Origin: Actinomycetes bacterium
Lineage (GTDB): Bacteria > Actinomycetota > Acidimicrobiia > Acidimicrobiales > Palsa-688
NCBI GenBank assembly: GCA_021811865.1
Contig: JAKAQB010000005.1
Span: 1 to 64,000 of the forward strand
Reading direction: 5' to 3'
Length of the DNA: 64,000 nucleotides
Part shown: positions 18,127-28,553 of the stretch, one piece after another
Numbering within the stretch: the first letter of the stretch is position 1
Layout of the letters: each line of letters begins with the position of its first letter
Translations under genes and position numbers: made by a program
The notes under the pieces: model-generated
The model's input: the letters and a program-made list of their open reading frames with translations, nothing else
What the model was told of the DNA's origin: nothing
The model's database searches: none

Positions 18127-19157
18127 TCGGACCGGCCCGAGGGCCCGACGATGGCCACGGGTTGCGGATCGTCTTGATCGGTCTCGGGGCGGTAGGCGTT
18201 GGGGTGGCACGCCACCTTCTCGGCCAACCGGGCACGCAGGTGGAATCGATCCTCGTCCTGGCTCGGGACGCTCGTGCCATCACCCGAACGGAGGGCATGA
18301 GCGCCGCGGTCTCCCTCCGGCCCATCCGGGGAGCGCGCATCCCCGAGGGCACTGACGTCGTGGTCATCGCCCGGCCCGACGATGCCACCGCGCTGGCATC
18401 CGACGCCCTCCGAGCCGGGGCTCACGTGGTCGCCGCCCTGGACGACCCCCACCACGTGCGCCACCTCCTCGCCCTCGATCGCACCGCACGCGCCAGCGCC
18501 CTCAGCGTCGCCGTCGGCGCGACAATGGCGCCCGGGCTGTCATGCGTGCTCGCCCGGTACGGCGCCTGCTTCCTCGACGAGGTCCACCAGATCCATGTGG
18601 CGAGCTACGGGACCGGGGGCCCGGCCTGCGCCCGCCGCCATCACGCCGCCCTGTCGTCGATCGCGACGGACTGGTACGACGGGGCGTGGCGCCGGCGCCG
18701 GGGTGGCACCGGAAGGGAGCTCATGTGGTTCCCCCAACCGGTGGGAGCCGCCGACTGCTACCGCGGCCGTCTGGTCGATCCGGTGTTGCTGGCGCCGGCG
18801 TTCCCGGGCGTGAGGCGCGTCAGCGCCCGGATGGCGGCTACCCGCCGGGACCGCCTGAGCGCCCCGCTGCCCATGCTCCGGCGGCCGCACCCGGAAGGTC
18901 TCGTCGGCGCGGCCCGGGTGGAGTTGCGCGGCACCCGTGACGGGGCGCACGAAACCCTGATATTCGGGAGTGTCGGCCGGCCGGCCCTCGTTGCCGGCAC
19001 GGTGGCGGGAGTCGCAGCGGTCTGGGCCGCCAACGGGCGGCTCGCGAGGGCCGGCGCCGCCGGGCTGGCGGAGATGGTCGATGAGCCGGGCGCGTTCCTG
19101 CGGGAGGTCGCGCAGCGTGGGATCACGCTGTCGGCGTTCGAGGGCGCGATTGGCTGA
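18123..19157 (+). CDS. NAD(P)-binding dehydrogenase-like protein
   Basis: A 344-residue protein with an N-terminal Rossmann fold (RIVLIGLGAVGVGVARHLL, then VVVIARPDDATALA and GAHVVAALDD), the layout seen in saccharopine-dehydrogenase-like and homoserine-dehydrogenase-like proteins. The middle part (TMAPGLSCVLARYGACFLDEVH, then ASYGTGGPACARRHH) suits the catalytic/dimerisation half of that group. GTG 18123 overlaps the stop of the small membrane protein. A very long open frame upstream in the same phase is antisense to the phosphatase and is not coding. Substrate unknown. Confidence 0.72.
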   Translation: MIGPARGPDDGHGLRIVLIGLGAVGVGVARHLLGQPGTQVESILVLARDARAITRTEGMSAAVSLRPIRGARIPEGTDVVVIARPDDATALASDALRAGAHVVAALDDPHHVRHLLALDRTARASALSVAVGATMAPGLSCVLARYGACFLDEVHQIHVASYGTGGPACARRHHAALSSIATDWYDGAWRRRRGGTGRELMWFPQPVGAADCYRGRLVDPVLLAPAFPGVRRVSARMAATRRDRLSAPLPMLRRPHPEGLVGAARVELRGTRDGAHETLIFGSVGRPALVAGTVAGVAAVWAANGRLARAGAAGLAEMVDEPGAFLREVAQRGITLSAFEGAIG

Positions 19158-19214
19158 CACCGGTGGGGTATGGGGTGGCCTGAGCGGCCCGCGTCGTCCT
19201 GGCGGTTGCCGGGG

Positions 19215-19499
19215 TTACGGCTTTCGAAGGCGGTTGCCCAGCCTCTGCGTCCACTGATAGGGGTCGTGCCAGCCGATCGCCACGAGCGACTGGTTGAGCA
19301 GTCGCAGGGCGCCGCCGGCCTGAACATCGCTCACGTTGCCGAGCATGCGCCGGGCGACCCGGTTGCGCGCCTCCTCCAGCGCCGCCCGGTCGCCGGCAGC
19401 TGCTTCGACCAGCGCGGCAACGGCCTGCTTGGGATCCTTCGCGACCGTCGCCAGTTGGAGCGCCCGAGCCTCGAGGGCGTCAATGGTTGAGGGAGCCAA
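19215..19499 (-). CDS. Conserved-looking small helical protein
   Basis: Ninety-four residues, all predicted helical: LEARALQLATVAKDPKQAVAALV, then RAALEEARNRVARRML, and a C-terminal SLVAIGWHDPYQW. TTG 19499 is preceded by AAAGG at 6 nt. I do not recognise the family. It is transcribed convergently with the dehydrogenase-like gene and has a 500-bp upstream region packed with repeats, which may hold its promoter. Confidence 0.5.
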   Translation of the reverse strand: MAPSTIDALEARALQLATVAKDPKQAVAALVEAAAGDRAALEEARNRVARRMLGNVSDVQAGGALRLLNQSLVAIGWHDPYQWTQRLGNRLRKP

Positions 19500-19766
19500 G
19501 GGGAACCTTTCGTGTGAGGTGCAGGCACCTCAGTGTGGTCGCTTCGGGGGCACCGGGCCAGTTGAGGACCGGTGCGGGCTGGGGTGGGCGAGCCCGAGGT
19601 GGCGACGCGGCCCCGCAGCGCCGCTCGCGCTACGCCCCGCGCCATGGTCCCGGTACCGGGCGCTCCAGCCTCGCCCTGGCCGCTTTGGCCCGCTCCGACC
19701 CGCTTTGGCCCGCTCCGACCCCCTTTGGTCGGTCGAGGCACCTCCTCAGGGTCAGGGTCAGAAAGG

Positions 19767-19854
19767 CAAACCGCGCGCACGGCATCTAACCGCGCGCATA
19801 GGGAGCCGCATACCGTCGCCTGTGCGCACAGTTTGTGGCTCTGCGCGCGGTTTG
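19767..19854. repeat. Long-spaced inverted repeat CAAACCGCGCGCA
   Basis: CAAACCGCGCGCA (19767-19779) is repeated inverted at 19842-19854, with AACCGCGCGCA repeated directly at 19788-19798. Alternating CG/GC tracts between the arms (for example TGTGCGCACA) could pair or adopt Z-form. No T-run or ORF. Function unknown; an RNA structure, a protein-binding cluster or a mobile-element end are all possible. Confidence 0.55.
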
Positions 19855-19949
19855 GCGTGCAGCCGAGGGCATGATCAGGACAAAAGCCTCGGAGTGGTAC
19901 CTCAGATGTGCACGGCTGCTCCGCTACCGGCGGGTAACAACCGATATCG

Positions 19950-20010
19950 CCCCGGCCGCCCCGGCCGCCCCGGCCGCCCCGGCCGCCCCGGCCGCCCCCG
20001 CCGCCCCCGC
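19950..20010. repeat. 9-bp minisatellite (CCCCGGCCG)5
   Basis: Five near-perfect tandem copies of a 9-bp G+C unit followed by degenerate copies, just past the stop codon of the acyl-CoA ligase gene. One of several 8-9-bp repeat arrays in this window. Confidence 0.8.
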
Positions 20011-20018
20011 CGGCCCCG

Positions 20019-21656
20019 TCACCCGACCATGCGGTCCCGGCCTTCCCAATACGGCGCCCGGAGGTCCTTCTTCAGGATCTTGCCGCTCGGGTTGCGGGGG
20101 AGCGCCTGGGCCCACTCGATCCGTCGTGGGCACTTGAAGCCGGCAAGGCGCTCCCGGCACCAGCCGACCAGCTCTTCCTCGGTGACCGCGCCCTCGCCGC
20201 CCCCGCCGCCCACGCCACCCACGCCACCCACGCCACCCACGCCACCCTCCCGCCGGACGACGAGCGCCAGCGGAACCTCCCCCCACCTGTCGTCGGGGAT
20301 GCCGATGACCGCAGCGTCGGCGACGGCCGGGTGCGCCATGAGCACGTTCTCGACCTCGGCCGGATAGATGTTCTCGCCCCCCGAGACGATCATGTCCTTC
20401 ACCCGGTCGTACAGGTAGAGGTAGCCGTCCTCGTCGAGGTAACCGGCATCCCCCGAACGAAGCCATCCCCCCCCCGCCACCGCTTCCCCCGTCGCCTCCG
20501 GCTGGTTCCAGTACCCGTGCATGACGACCGGCCCTCGGATCCAGATCTCCCCCACCTGACCGGTCGCCAGGTCCGTGCCCGTCGCCGGGTCTACGACCCG
20601 GAGCCCGATGCCCGGCGCCGGCACCCCGGCGGCGCGCAGCCGGTGGCGGTGGGGTCCGTCGAGGTCGTGGTCAGCGGCGGGCAGGTAGACGACGGCGCCG
20701 GTGGTCTCGGTGAGGCCGTAGACCTGCAGGAGTGGGCAGCGGAAGGTCCGAACGGCGTCGGCGAGCACCCGCTCCGAGATGGGTGACGCCCCGTAGGCGA
20801 GGCAGCGCAGGGCCGAGAAGTCCCGTTCCGCCACGCCGGGGACCGACACGAGGAGCTGGATGACCGCCGGCACCACGAAGGTGTGGGTTACCTGCTCCCG
20901 TTCGAGGGTGTCCACGAGGGCGGGGGGAACGATGTCCCGGACGAGCACGCAGGTGGCGCCCCGGGCCAGGCCGGCGAGGAGGTACCCGCCGCCGCCGATG
21001 TGGAACAGCGGCATGGGAACGAGGCTCACGCTGCCGGCGTCCAGGAGGACGACGTCGCGCAGCAGCTCGGTCTCGGCGACGAGGTTGGCGTGCGACAGGA
21101 GAACGCCTTTGGGCCGGCCGGTGGTGCCCGACGAGTAGAGCTGGTAGGCGATGTCCCCGGCGTCGATGGGCACGGCGGGATCGTCGGGGGGAAAGGCGTC
21201 CCGCCAGGCGGCATACGTCGGCCCGGCGCCGCCACCCTCCCCGCCGATCGAGACGACCCGTGCGCCGCCGAGGTCGTCCACGACAGGGTCGATGGTCGCC
21301 AGGAGCTCCGCCCCGACGGCGAGGAGCTTGGCCCGGGCGTCGGCGACGACGAACGCCACCTCCGGCGGCGCGAGCCGGAAGTTGACCGGCGTCGGCACCG
21401 CGCCGATCTTGACGGCGCCGAAGTACAGCTCCACCTGTTCGGGGCTGTTCTTGTCCAGGTAGGCGACGCGGTCGCCCCGCTCGACGCCGGCGGCTACCAG
21501 CGCATTGGCGGCCTGGTTGGATCGGGCGTCGAGCTGGGCGTAGGTCATCCGGCCGCCCTCCCACCGCAGCGCGGTGTGGTCCGGGTCGCGCTCCGCCCAG
21601 TGCCGCAGCATGCCCGTCGTGGTGGGCGCCACCGCCCCGCGTGCTCCGGTGCCCAT
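20019..21656 (-). CDS. Acyl-CoA synthetase (AMP-binding, FadD-like)
   Basis: ATP-dependent ligase activating a carboxylic acid to its CoA thioester via an acyl-adenylate. Motifs in order: the P-loop-like YSSGTTGRPKGV, YGLTETTG, the hinge region SGDAGYLDEDGYLYLYDR, and near the end the catalytic Lys in NPSGKILKK. 545 residues. ATG 21656 has a GGGGGGAA ribosome-binding site. Odd: the small C-terminal domain carries a Gly-Val-Gly-rich run (about residues 470-484, EGGVGGVGGVGGVGGGGGEG) encoded by a 9-bp DNA repeat, in a loop between secondary-structure elements. The fatty- or aryl-acid specificity is not visible. The phosphoribulokinase gene lies upstream on the same strand, but a shared function is not implied. 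Confidence 0.87.
   Translation of the reverse strand: MGTGARGAVAPTTTGMLRHWAERDPDHTALRWEGGRMTYAQLDARSNQAANALVAAGVERGDRVAYLDKNSPEQVELYFGAVKIGAVPTPVNFRLAPPEVAFVVADARAKLLAVGAELLATIDPVVDDLGGARVVSIGGEGGGAGPTYAAWRDAFPPDDPAVPIDAGDIAYQLYSSGTTGRPKGVLLSHANLVAETELLRDVVLLDAGSVSLVPMPLFHIGGGGYLLAGLARGATCVLVRDIVPPALVDTLEREQVTHTFVVPAVIQLLVSVPGVAERDFSALRCLAYGASPISERVLADAVRTFRCPLLQVYGLTETTGAVVYLPAADHDLDGPHRHRLRAAGVPAPGIGLRVVDPATGTDLATGQVGEIWIRGPVVMHGYWNQPEATGEAVAGGGWLRSGDAGYLDEDGYLYLYDRVKDMIVSGGENIYPAEVENVLMAHPAVADAAVIGIPDDRWGEVPLALVVRREGGVGGVGGVGGVGGGGGEGAVTEEELVGWCRERLAGFKCPRRIEWAQALPRNPSGKILKKDLRAPYWEGRDRMVG
20208..20246. repeat. 9-bp coding repeat in the acyl-CoA ligase gene
   Basis: About four tandem copies of CCACCCACG (plus strand) inside the ligase gene, translating on the minus strand as repeated Val-Gly-Gly. 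Copy-number change in steps of 9 bp keeps the frame, so length variation between strains would be tolerated. Confidence 0.8.
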
Positions 21657-21780
21657 GCAGCGTTCCCCCCGTCGCTCGTCGACGGGGGGAGGCTACGCCC
21701 CGCGGGCACTCGCTGGGTCCCCACCGGCGGAGGGCCGCCAGCCGCCGCCCAGCCGCCGCCGCCCAGCCGCCGCCAGCCGG

Positions 21781-22761
21781 TCAGCCCTCCGGCAGCGCCG
21801 CCAGCGCCGCCAGCGCCCGGTCGGGGTGGTTGTCGAGGAGGTGGTAGAGCAAGAGCAGCTGGCAGATGGCGAGCGGCTCGGAGCGGGGTCCCTCGCGCAG
21901 GACGCCGAGGCTCTCCGGCAGCGGGTGGTCGACCTCGAGGCGCTCCCATATCGCCTTCTCGAGGACGCTGCTGTCCTCCCGCGAGGCGTACCCGTGGACG
22001 TGGAGGGCGTCCACGGGCCGGCCCTCGGCGTCGCGGGAGAGCTTCAGGTGCATGGCGTGGGTGTCGTCCCCGGCCAGGACCCGGGTCATGTCGGGGTGGC
22101 GGATCGTGGGGCGGAGCAGGACCTCTGCGGACAGCGGGGTGCCCGGCGGGTCGTCGCGGCCCTCGACGGGCGCGAAGCGGATGACGATGTCGGCGTGCTC
22201 GCGTTGCGGGCGGATGTAGGCAGCGGACTCGGGCTCGCGCCGCTCGAGCTCGGCGAGCACCTGGTCGGGCGTGTAGCCCCGCTCGCCGCAGTCGCGCTTG
22301 ACCTTCCACTGGTGGCGGATGCCCTCCGGCGGGTCGAGGTGGACGGCGACGTCGAAGCAGGCCCGCGCCAGGCGCGTCGAGAGGGGCAGGAGCCCTTCGA
22401 CGATGACGAACTCGCGCGGCTCGACCAGCTCGGGCCGGACGAGGCGGCCCGAGCGATGGTCGTACACCGGCTTCAGGATGGGGTGGCCGGTGGCCAGCAG
22501 CTGCAGGTGCTGCTCCATGATGTCCATGTAGTTGCACGCCGGGTGCAGCGGCGTGAACGGCAGCGACCTGCGCTCCTCCCGGTCGTAGCGGTGGTAGTCG
22601 TCCACGCAGATCGACGTGGCCCGTTCCGGCCCGAGCGCCTCTACGAGGCCGCGGGTCAGGGTGGTCTTGCCCGTGGCCGAGTCGCCGGCGATGGCCAGCA
22701 TGACCGGCCGCGTCACCGGCTCCACCTGGGCGCGGTGCATGCGCAGGACCTTGTGCGGCAT
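21781..22761 (-). CDS. prk: Phosphoribulokinase
   Basis: Phosphorylates ribulose-5-phosphate to ribulose-1,5-bisphosphate, the CO2 acceptor for RuBisCO. The 326-residue protein has the P-loop GDSATGKTTL (residues 26-35), the substrate region VDDYHRYDREERR, the motif HPACNYMDIM, and VYDHRSG, all typical of the bacterial PRK family. It lies 2.9 kb from cbbL in a head-away arrangement, separated by a two-component system and cbbR. ATG 22761 starts 105 bp from the divergent response-regulator gene, so the promoters face each other. Function is well supported by the nearby RuBisCO genes. Confidence 0.93.
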   Translation of the reverse strand: MPHKVLRMHRAQVEPVTRPVMLAIAGDSATGKTTLTRGLVEALGPERATSICVDDYHRYDREERRSLPFTPLHPACNYMDIMEQHLQLLATGHPILKPVYDHRSGRLVRPELVEPREFVIVEGLLPLSTRLARACFDVAVHLDPPEGIRHQWKVKRDCGERGYTPDQVLAELERREPESAAYIRPQREHADIVIRFAPVEGRDDPPGTPLSAEVLLRPTIRHPDMTRVLAGDDTHAMHLKLSRDAEGRPVDALHVHGYASREDSSVLEKAIWERLEVDHPLPESLGVLREGPRSEPLAICQLLLLYHLLDNHPDRALAALAALPEG

Positions 22762-22866
22762 ACCGGGACACTACGGAGCGGTCCCGGGTTGCCGCCTCCC
22801 GCCGGTGGGGGATGGCGCGGGGGAACGTCGCTGGCGCGGCGCAGGCCGGCGCTAGCGTCCGGCCTG

Positions 22867-23523
22867 ATGCCGGGGCCGGTGCGGGTGGTGCTCGTCGACG
22901 ACCACGAGATCGTCCGCCTGGGGCTGAAGGCGATGCTGGCGCGCCACGCAGCCGAGGTGCGGATCGTGGGGGAGGCGGCCGACGTGGCCGCCGGGATCAC
23001 CGCCGTCGAGACCTTCCGGCCGGATGTGGTCATGACCGACCTCCGCCTCGGTGCGGCGAGCGGCCTCGACCTCGCCCGCCAGGTCCTGGCCCGCTGGCCG
23101 GAGGTCAAGGTCGTCGTCCTCACCGTCTACGACGACGAGCAGTACGTGTACCAGGCGCTGCGGGCGGGCGCCGCCGGCTACCTGCTCAAGCGGGTCGACG
23201 GCGCCGAGCTGGTCCGCCACCTCGCCGAGGTGGCCGCCGGGCAGGTCGTCGTCGACCCCACCCTGGCCGGTCGCCTGGCCACATCCGCCGCCCGCCTGCA
23301 GCACGGCGAGTTCTGGCCCGGGGCTCACCTCGGCCTGAGCCAGCGGGAGAGCGAGGTCCTCGCCTTGATGGTGGCCGGCCTGTCGAACCGGGCCATCGCC
23401 GCCCGCCTCGTGGTCGGCGAGGAAACGGTGAAAAGCCACGCCTCCAGCGTCTACCGCAAGTTGGGGGTGGGGGACCGGACGGCGGCGGTCGCCGCCGCGA
23501 TCAGGGAGGGGCTCTACCAATGA
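22867..23523 (+). CDS. NarL/LuxR-family response regulator
   Basis: Receiver domain (residues 5-120; acidic pocket DD at 11-12, phospho-acceptor Asp58 in VVMTDLRLG, Lys in GYLLKRVDG) followed by a LuxR helix-turn-helix (LSQRESEVLALMVAGLSNRAI, then EETVKSHASSVYRKLGV). 218 residues. Its stop overlaps the start of the histidine kinase (ATGA), so they form a cognate pair. Lying between prk and cbbR, it could tune Calvin-cycle expression, but no target site is visible; that is inference. Confidence 0.9.
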   Translation: MPGPVRVVLVDDHEIVRLGLKAMLARHAAEVRIVGEAADVAAGITAVETFRPDVVMTDLRLGAASGLDLARQVLARWPEVKVVVLTVYDDEQYVYQALRAGAAGYLLKRVDGAELVRHLAEVAAGQVVVDPTLAGRLATSAARLQHGEFWPGAHLGLSQRESEVLALMVAGLSNRAIAARLVVGEETVKSHASSVYRKLGVGDRTAAVAAAIREGLYQ

Positions 23524-24698
23524 CCGACGGCGATTGGGTCGGGCGGGTTGACCCGGCCACGGCGCGTGAGCTGCTGCTCGGGACCATCGACGCCGTCGCC
23601 GCCGCCCTGGAGCTGTCCGACCTCGCCCGGCGCGTGGCGGACCTGGTGACCCGTGCCATGCGCGTCGACGTCTGCTTCGTCCACGTCCTCGACGACGACG
23701 AGCGGGGGCTCACCCTCACCGGCGCCACCCCGCCGTTCGACGCCCAGGCCGGGAGGGTGCACCTCGCCCTGGACGAAGGCGTCTCCGGCTGGGTGGCCGC
23801 ACGGCGCGAACCGGTCGTCATCGTCGAGGGCAAGCTGGACGACCCCCGCTACCGCTACTTCCCCGAGCTCGGCGGCCTCGAGTTCGTCTCCATGGCGTCG
23901 GTGCCGATGACCTCGCGCCCCACCGGGCTGGCGGGGGTGATCAACGTCCACACCCGGCAGCGCCACGAGTTCGACGAGGGGGACGTCGCCCTGCTCACCG
24001 GGATCGGGCAGCTGGTGGCCGGAGCCATCCACGCCGCCCGCCTCCACCGCCAGCTCGTCCACCGCGCCCAGGAGTACGAGGGGCTCGTGGAGAGGTTCGT
24101 CGCCGTCCAGGAAGCCGAACGCCGCCGCATCGCCGCCGAGGTCCACGACGGTGTCACCCAACCGGTCGTCAGCCTGGCCATGCACCTCGCCGCCGCCGCC
24201 GAGGCGCTTGGCGACGGGGACCACGCCTTCGCCGCCGGCCAGGTCGCCACCGCCCGCAGCCTCGCCGAGCTCGCCGTAGCCGAGACCCGCGCCGCCCTCG
24301 CCGGCCTGCGCCCCCCCATGCTCGACGACCTCGGCCTCCCCGAGGCCATGCAGTCGCTCGCCGCCACCTCCGTCGCCGCCGGGGCGGACGTCACCTGTGA
24401 CGTGGACGTGCCCGTCACCCTGCCCGACCACGTGCAGGTGGCCGTCTACCGCATGGCGCAGGAAGCGATGCAGAACGTCGCCAAGCACGCTCACGCCACC
24501 AACATCCTGCTCCAGCTGCGGGCCGCCGGCGACGAGCTGGTGCTGCGGGTCAGGGACGACGGAGCCGGCATGCCGGCGCCCGGGATCGGCCTCGACGCCA
24601 TCCGGGAGCGGGCGGAGCTGCTCGGCGGCACGGTGAGTGTGAGCAGCGCCCCGGGCCGTGGCACGGACCTCATCGTCCGCCTCCCCGTCGCCGGGTAG
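23520..24698 (+). CDS. GAF-domain sensor histidine kinase (HisKA_3 type)
   Basis: A 392-residue soluble kinase. A GAF domain spans about residues 30-175 (VDVCFVHVLDDDERG to VINVHTRQRHEFDEGDVALL), followed by a coiled linker, a HisKA_3 dimerisation helix with the phosphorylated His209 in EVHDGVTQP, and a HATPase_c domain (AQEAMQNVAKHAHA N-box, DDGAGM, GRGTDLIVRLP). No membrane segment, so it senses a cytoplasmic signal such as a small ligand or redox state. Four-base ATGA overlap with the response regulator upstream. Confidence 0.9.
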   Translation: MTDGDWVGRVDPATARELLLGTIDAVAAALELSDLARRVADLVTRAMRVDVCFVHVLDDDERGLTLTGATPPFDAQAGRVHLALDEGVSGWVAARREPVVIVEGKLDDPRYRYFPELGGLEFVSMASVPMTSRPTGLAGVINVHTRQRHEFDEGDVALLTGIGQLVAGAIHAARLHRQLVHRAQEYEGLVERFVAVQEAERRRIAAEVHDGVTQPVVSLAMHLAAAAEALGDGDHAFAAGQVATARSLAELAVAETRAALAGLRPPMLDDLGLPEAMQSLAATSVAAGADVTCDVDVPVTLPDHVQVAVYRMAQEAMQNVAKHAHATNILLQLRAAGDELVLRVRDDGAGMPAPGIGLDAIRERAELLGGTVSVSSAPGRGTDLIVRLPVAG

Positions 24699-24718
24699 GG
24701 GCCGGCGGGACCCGGATC

Positions 24719-25549
24719 TCAGGCCGGGCGCAGGTCGGCCAGCTCGACGAACCGCCTGCCGGCGAGCGGCAGCTCGCCGTGGCCGACGAGGTAGTACGGG
24801 CGGTCGAGGGGCGTCCCGGGGACGTCGGCGACGGCCAGGTCGCCGCCGACATCCTCGCGCGCCGCGAGGGTGACGCCCAGGCCGGCGGCGGCGCCCGCCA
24901 GGGCGGCGCGGTTGGACCCTAGGGTGAGGCGGGGCGGGTCGATCCCGAGCTCCTCGAGGAGCGCTTCGGTCGTGGCCCGGGTGCCGGAGCCGGGCTCCCG
25001 GAGCAGCCAGGCCGCCCGCCGCCACCCGGCGGCGACGTCCGGCCGACCCACGACGACGAGCTCGTTGGGCCAGCGGCCGAGGGTCACGACGTCGGATCCC
25101 TCCGGCGGCCGGCCGGCGACGGCAAGGTCCACGGCGTGGTCGGCGAGCAGCCGCCACACGCGGTCGCGCGGGGCCACCTCCAAGGCGACGCCGATGTCGG
25201 GGTGACGTCCGCGAAACCGTACCAGCAGGGGCGGCAGCACCACCTCGCCGGCGGTCGTGACCGCCGCCAGGCGCAGCAGCGCCGGCACGCCCGCCTCCGC
25301 CCGGGCAGCGTGGAGGGCCTCGTCGAGCAGCCCGAGCACACGCCGGCCGTAGGCGGCCAGCGTGGCGCCGGCCGGCGTGAGCACGAGGCCGCGGCCCTGG
25401 CGGGCCACCAGGGGGCTGCCGATCTCCCGGGCCAGTGCCGCCACGGCGGCGGAGACCGCCGGCTGGCTCACGTGCAGCCCGCCGGCGGCGCCCACCACGT
25501 GGCGGGCGTCGGCCACGGCGACAAGGGTGCGCAGCTGAGCGAGAGTCAT
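24719..25549 (-). CDS. cbbR: LysR-type regulator, CbbR-like
   Basis: A 276-residue LTTR: an N-terminal winged HTH (TLAQLRTLVAVADARHVVGA, then LHVSQPAVSAAVAAL and GSPLVARQG) and a two-lobed effector domain (for example SDVVTLGRWPNELVVVG, GSGTRATTEALLEEL). It is transcribed divergently from cbbL with only 71 bp between the starts, the standard CbbR arrangement, and a LysR-type inverted repeat lies in that gap. ATG 25549 is used because the HTH begins right after it; an upstream in-frame start would run into the promoter. The role as activator of cbbLSX is from position and family. Confidence 0.85.
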   Translation of the reverse strand: MTLAQLRTLVAVADARHVVGAAGGLHVSQPAVSAAVAALAREIGSPLVARQGRGLVLTPAGATLAAYGRRVLGLLDEALHAARAEAGVPALLRLAAVTTAGEVVLPPLLVRFRGRHPDIGVALEVAPRDRVWRLLADHAVDLAVAGRPPEGSDVVTLGRWPNELVVVGRPDVAAGWRRAAWLLREPGSGTRATTEALLEELGIDPPRLTLGSNRAALAGAAAGLGVTLAAREDVGGDLAVADVPGTPLDRPYYLVGHGELPLAGRRFVELADLRPA

Positions 25550-25551
25550 AA

Positions 25552-27051
<1,500 letters not shown>

Positions 27052-27053
27052 GC

Positions 27054-27485
27054 ATGCGTGTGACCCAAGGGACGTTCTCGTTCCTCCCCGACCTGACCGA
27101 CGACGAGATCCGCCTGCAGATCCAGTACTGCCTGGACCACGGCTGGGCGGTGTCCGTCGAGCTCACCGACGACCCCCACCCCCGCAACACCTACTGGGAG
27201 ATGTGGGGGCTGCCGATGTTCGACCTGCCCGACGCCGCCGGCGTGCTGGCCGAGGTCAAGGCGTGCCGTGACGCCTACCCCGGCCGCTACGTGCGGGTGA
27301 TGGCCTACGACTCGTCGTTGGGGCGCCAGACGGTGGCGCTGTCGTTCATCGTGCAGCGGCCGGTGGAAGAGCCCGGCTTCCGGCTCGAGCGGGAGGAGGG
27401 CCCGGGCCGCCGGCAGCACTACGCCCTGCATCCCTACGTCATGGCCCGCCCCACCGGCGAGAGGTACCCGGCGAACGGCTCATGA
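27054..27485 (+). CDS. cbbS: RuBisCO small subunit
   Basis: 143 residues beginning [18 protein letters not shown], with the conserved [12 protein letters not shown] region and a YVRVMAYDS core strand. The C-terminal extension ([16 protein letters not shown] to YPANGS) is what distinguishes red-type small subunits, where it forms extra beta-hairpins in the central pore. Start ATG 27054 lies 2 bp after the cbbL stop; its own stop overlaps the cbbX start (ATGA), so cbbLSX is one translationally coupled operon. Confidence 0.95.
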   Translation: MRVTQGTFSFLPDLTDDEIRLQIQYCLDHGWAVSVELTDDPHPRNTYWEMWGLPMFDLPDAAGVLAEVKACRDAYPGRYVRVMAYDSSLGRQTVALSFIVQRPVEEPGFRLEREEGPGRRQHYALHPYVMARPTGERYPANGS

Positions 27486-28513
27486 GCCGGGACGGGGGGC
27501 CCGGGTCGGCAGCCGGCGTGGGCGCCGGTGAGGACGGCGCCCCGCCGGCGCGGCCGGGGTTCGGCATCCGGCGGCCGGAGGCCATCGCGGGCGACGACGT
27601 CGAGGCGGCAGCACTTTCGGCGCTCCCGGCGCTCCCGGCGGACGAGCTCATCGATCCCGACGAGGAACGGCGCCGCAGCAACCTCGACGGCATCCTCGGC
27701 CGCCTCGACGCCGAGCTCGTCGGCCTCGAGCCCGTCAAGACCCGCATCCGGGAGATCGCCGCCCTCCTTCTCGTCGACCGCATGCGGCGGCGCTTCGGCC
27801 TCGACGCCCCCCGCCCGACGCTTCACATGTCCTTCACCGGCAGCCCCGGCACCGGCAAGACCACCGTCGCCGTCCGCATGGCCGAGTTGCTCCACGGCCT
27901 CGGCTACCTCACCCGAGGGCACCTCGTCGCCGTCACCCGCGACGACCTCGTCGGCCAGTACGTCGGCCACACCGCACCGAAGACCAAGGAGGTCCTCAAG
28001 CGGGCCATGGGCGGGGTGCTGTTCATCGACGAGGCGTACTACCTGTACCGGGTCGACAACGAGCGCGACTACGGCCAGGAATCGATCGAGATCCTGCTGC
28101 AGATGATGGAGAACCAGCGCGAGGACCTCGTCGTCATCCTCGCCGGCTACAAGGACCGGATGGACACGTTCTTCTCCGCCAACCCGGGGATGAGCTCGCG
28201 CATCGCCCACCACATCGACTTCCCCGACTACTCGGTGACCGAGCTGACGGCGATCGGCGGCCTCATGCTCGAGCAGGCGGGGTACCGGCTGTCGCCCGGC
28301 GCCGTCTTGGTGTTCGAGGACTACCTCCGCCGGCGCAAGGACCAGGCGCGCTTCGCCAACGCCCGCAGCGTGCGCAATGCCCTCGAGCGGGCCCGGCTCC
28401 GCCACGCCGGCCGGGTGCTCGGCGCCGGGCGGCCGCTCGGGCGCGACGACCTCGTCACCTTGGAGCCGGAGGACTTCCTGGCGAGCCGGGTGTTCGCCGA
28501 CCCGGAGCCGTAG
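27482..28513 (+). CDS. cbbX: RuBisCO activase CbbX (AAA+)
   Basis: Hexameric AAA+ remodelling enzyme that removes inhibitory sugar phosphates from red-type RuBisCO. 343 residues. After a disordered Gly/Ala-rich N-terminus (1-45) come [18 protein letters not shown], Walker A in [18 protein letters not shown], Walker [14 protein letters not shown], the pore-loop region [12 protein letters not shown], and sensor/arginine-finger helices ([19 protein letters not shown]). The N-terminal extension is longer than usual. Four-base overlap with cbbS. Confidence 0.95.
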   Translation: MSRDGGPGSAAGVGAGEDGAPPARPGFGIRRPEAIAGDDVEAAALSALPALPADELIDPDEERRRSNLDGILGRLDAELVGLEPVKTRIREIAALLLVDRMRRRFGLDAPRPTLHMSFTGSPGTGKTTVAVRMAELLHGLGYLTRGHLVAVTRDDLVGQYVGHTAPKTKEVLKRAMGGVLFIDEAYYLYRVDNERDYGQESIEILLQMMENQREDLVVILAGYKDRMDTFFSANPGMSSRIAHHIDFPDYSVTELTAIGGLMLEQAGYRLSPGAVLVFEDYLRRRKDQARFANARSVRNALERARLRHAGRVLGAGRPLGRDDLVTLEPEDFLASRVFADPEP

Positions 28514-28553
28514 CGGGGCTTCCGGGCTCGCTGCTGGGGTGCCACGATGGTGC

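Larger units (their letters stand above)
19500..20018. other. Repeat-rich intergenic region
   Basis: No gene seen in 519 bp. It contains a perfect 20-bp tandem duplication at 19681-19700/19701-19720 with a partial third copy. A 13-bp perfect inverted repeat (arms 19767-19779 and 19842-19854) has an extra 11-bp direct copy at 19788-19798. Five copies of a 9-bp unit CCCCGGCCG run from about 19950 to 20000. All lie upstream of the small helical-protein gene and downstream of the acyl-CoA ligase gene. Confidence 0.6.

Noticed and set aside
15300..19157. A single 1285-codon plus-strand open frame
   Set aside because: Its first 2.8 kb is antisense to the LOV phosphatase and has no family pattern; only the part from 18123 is a gene. 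Stop codons are rare at this G+C.
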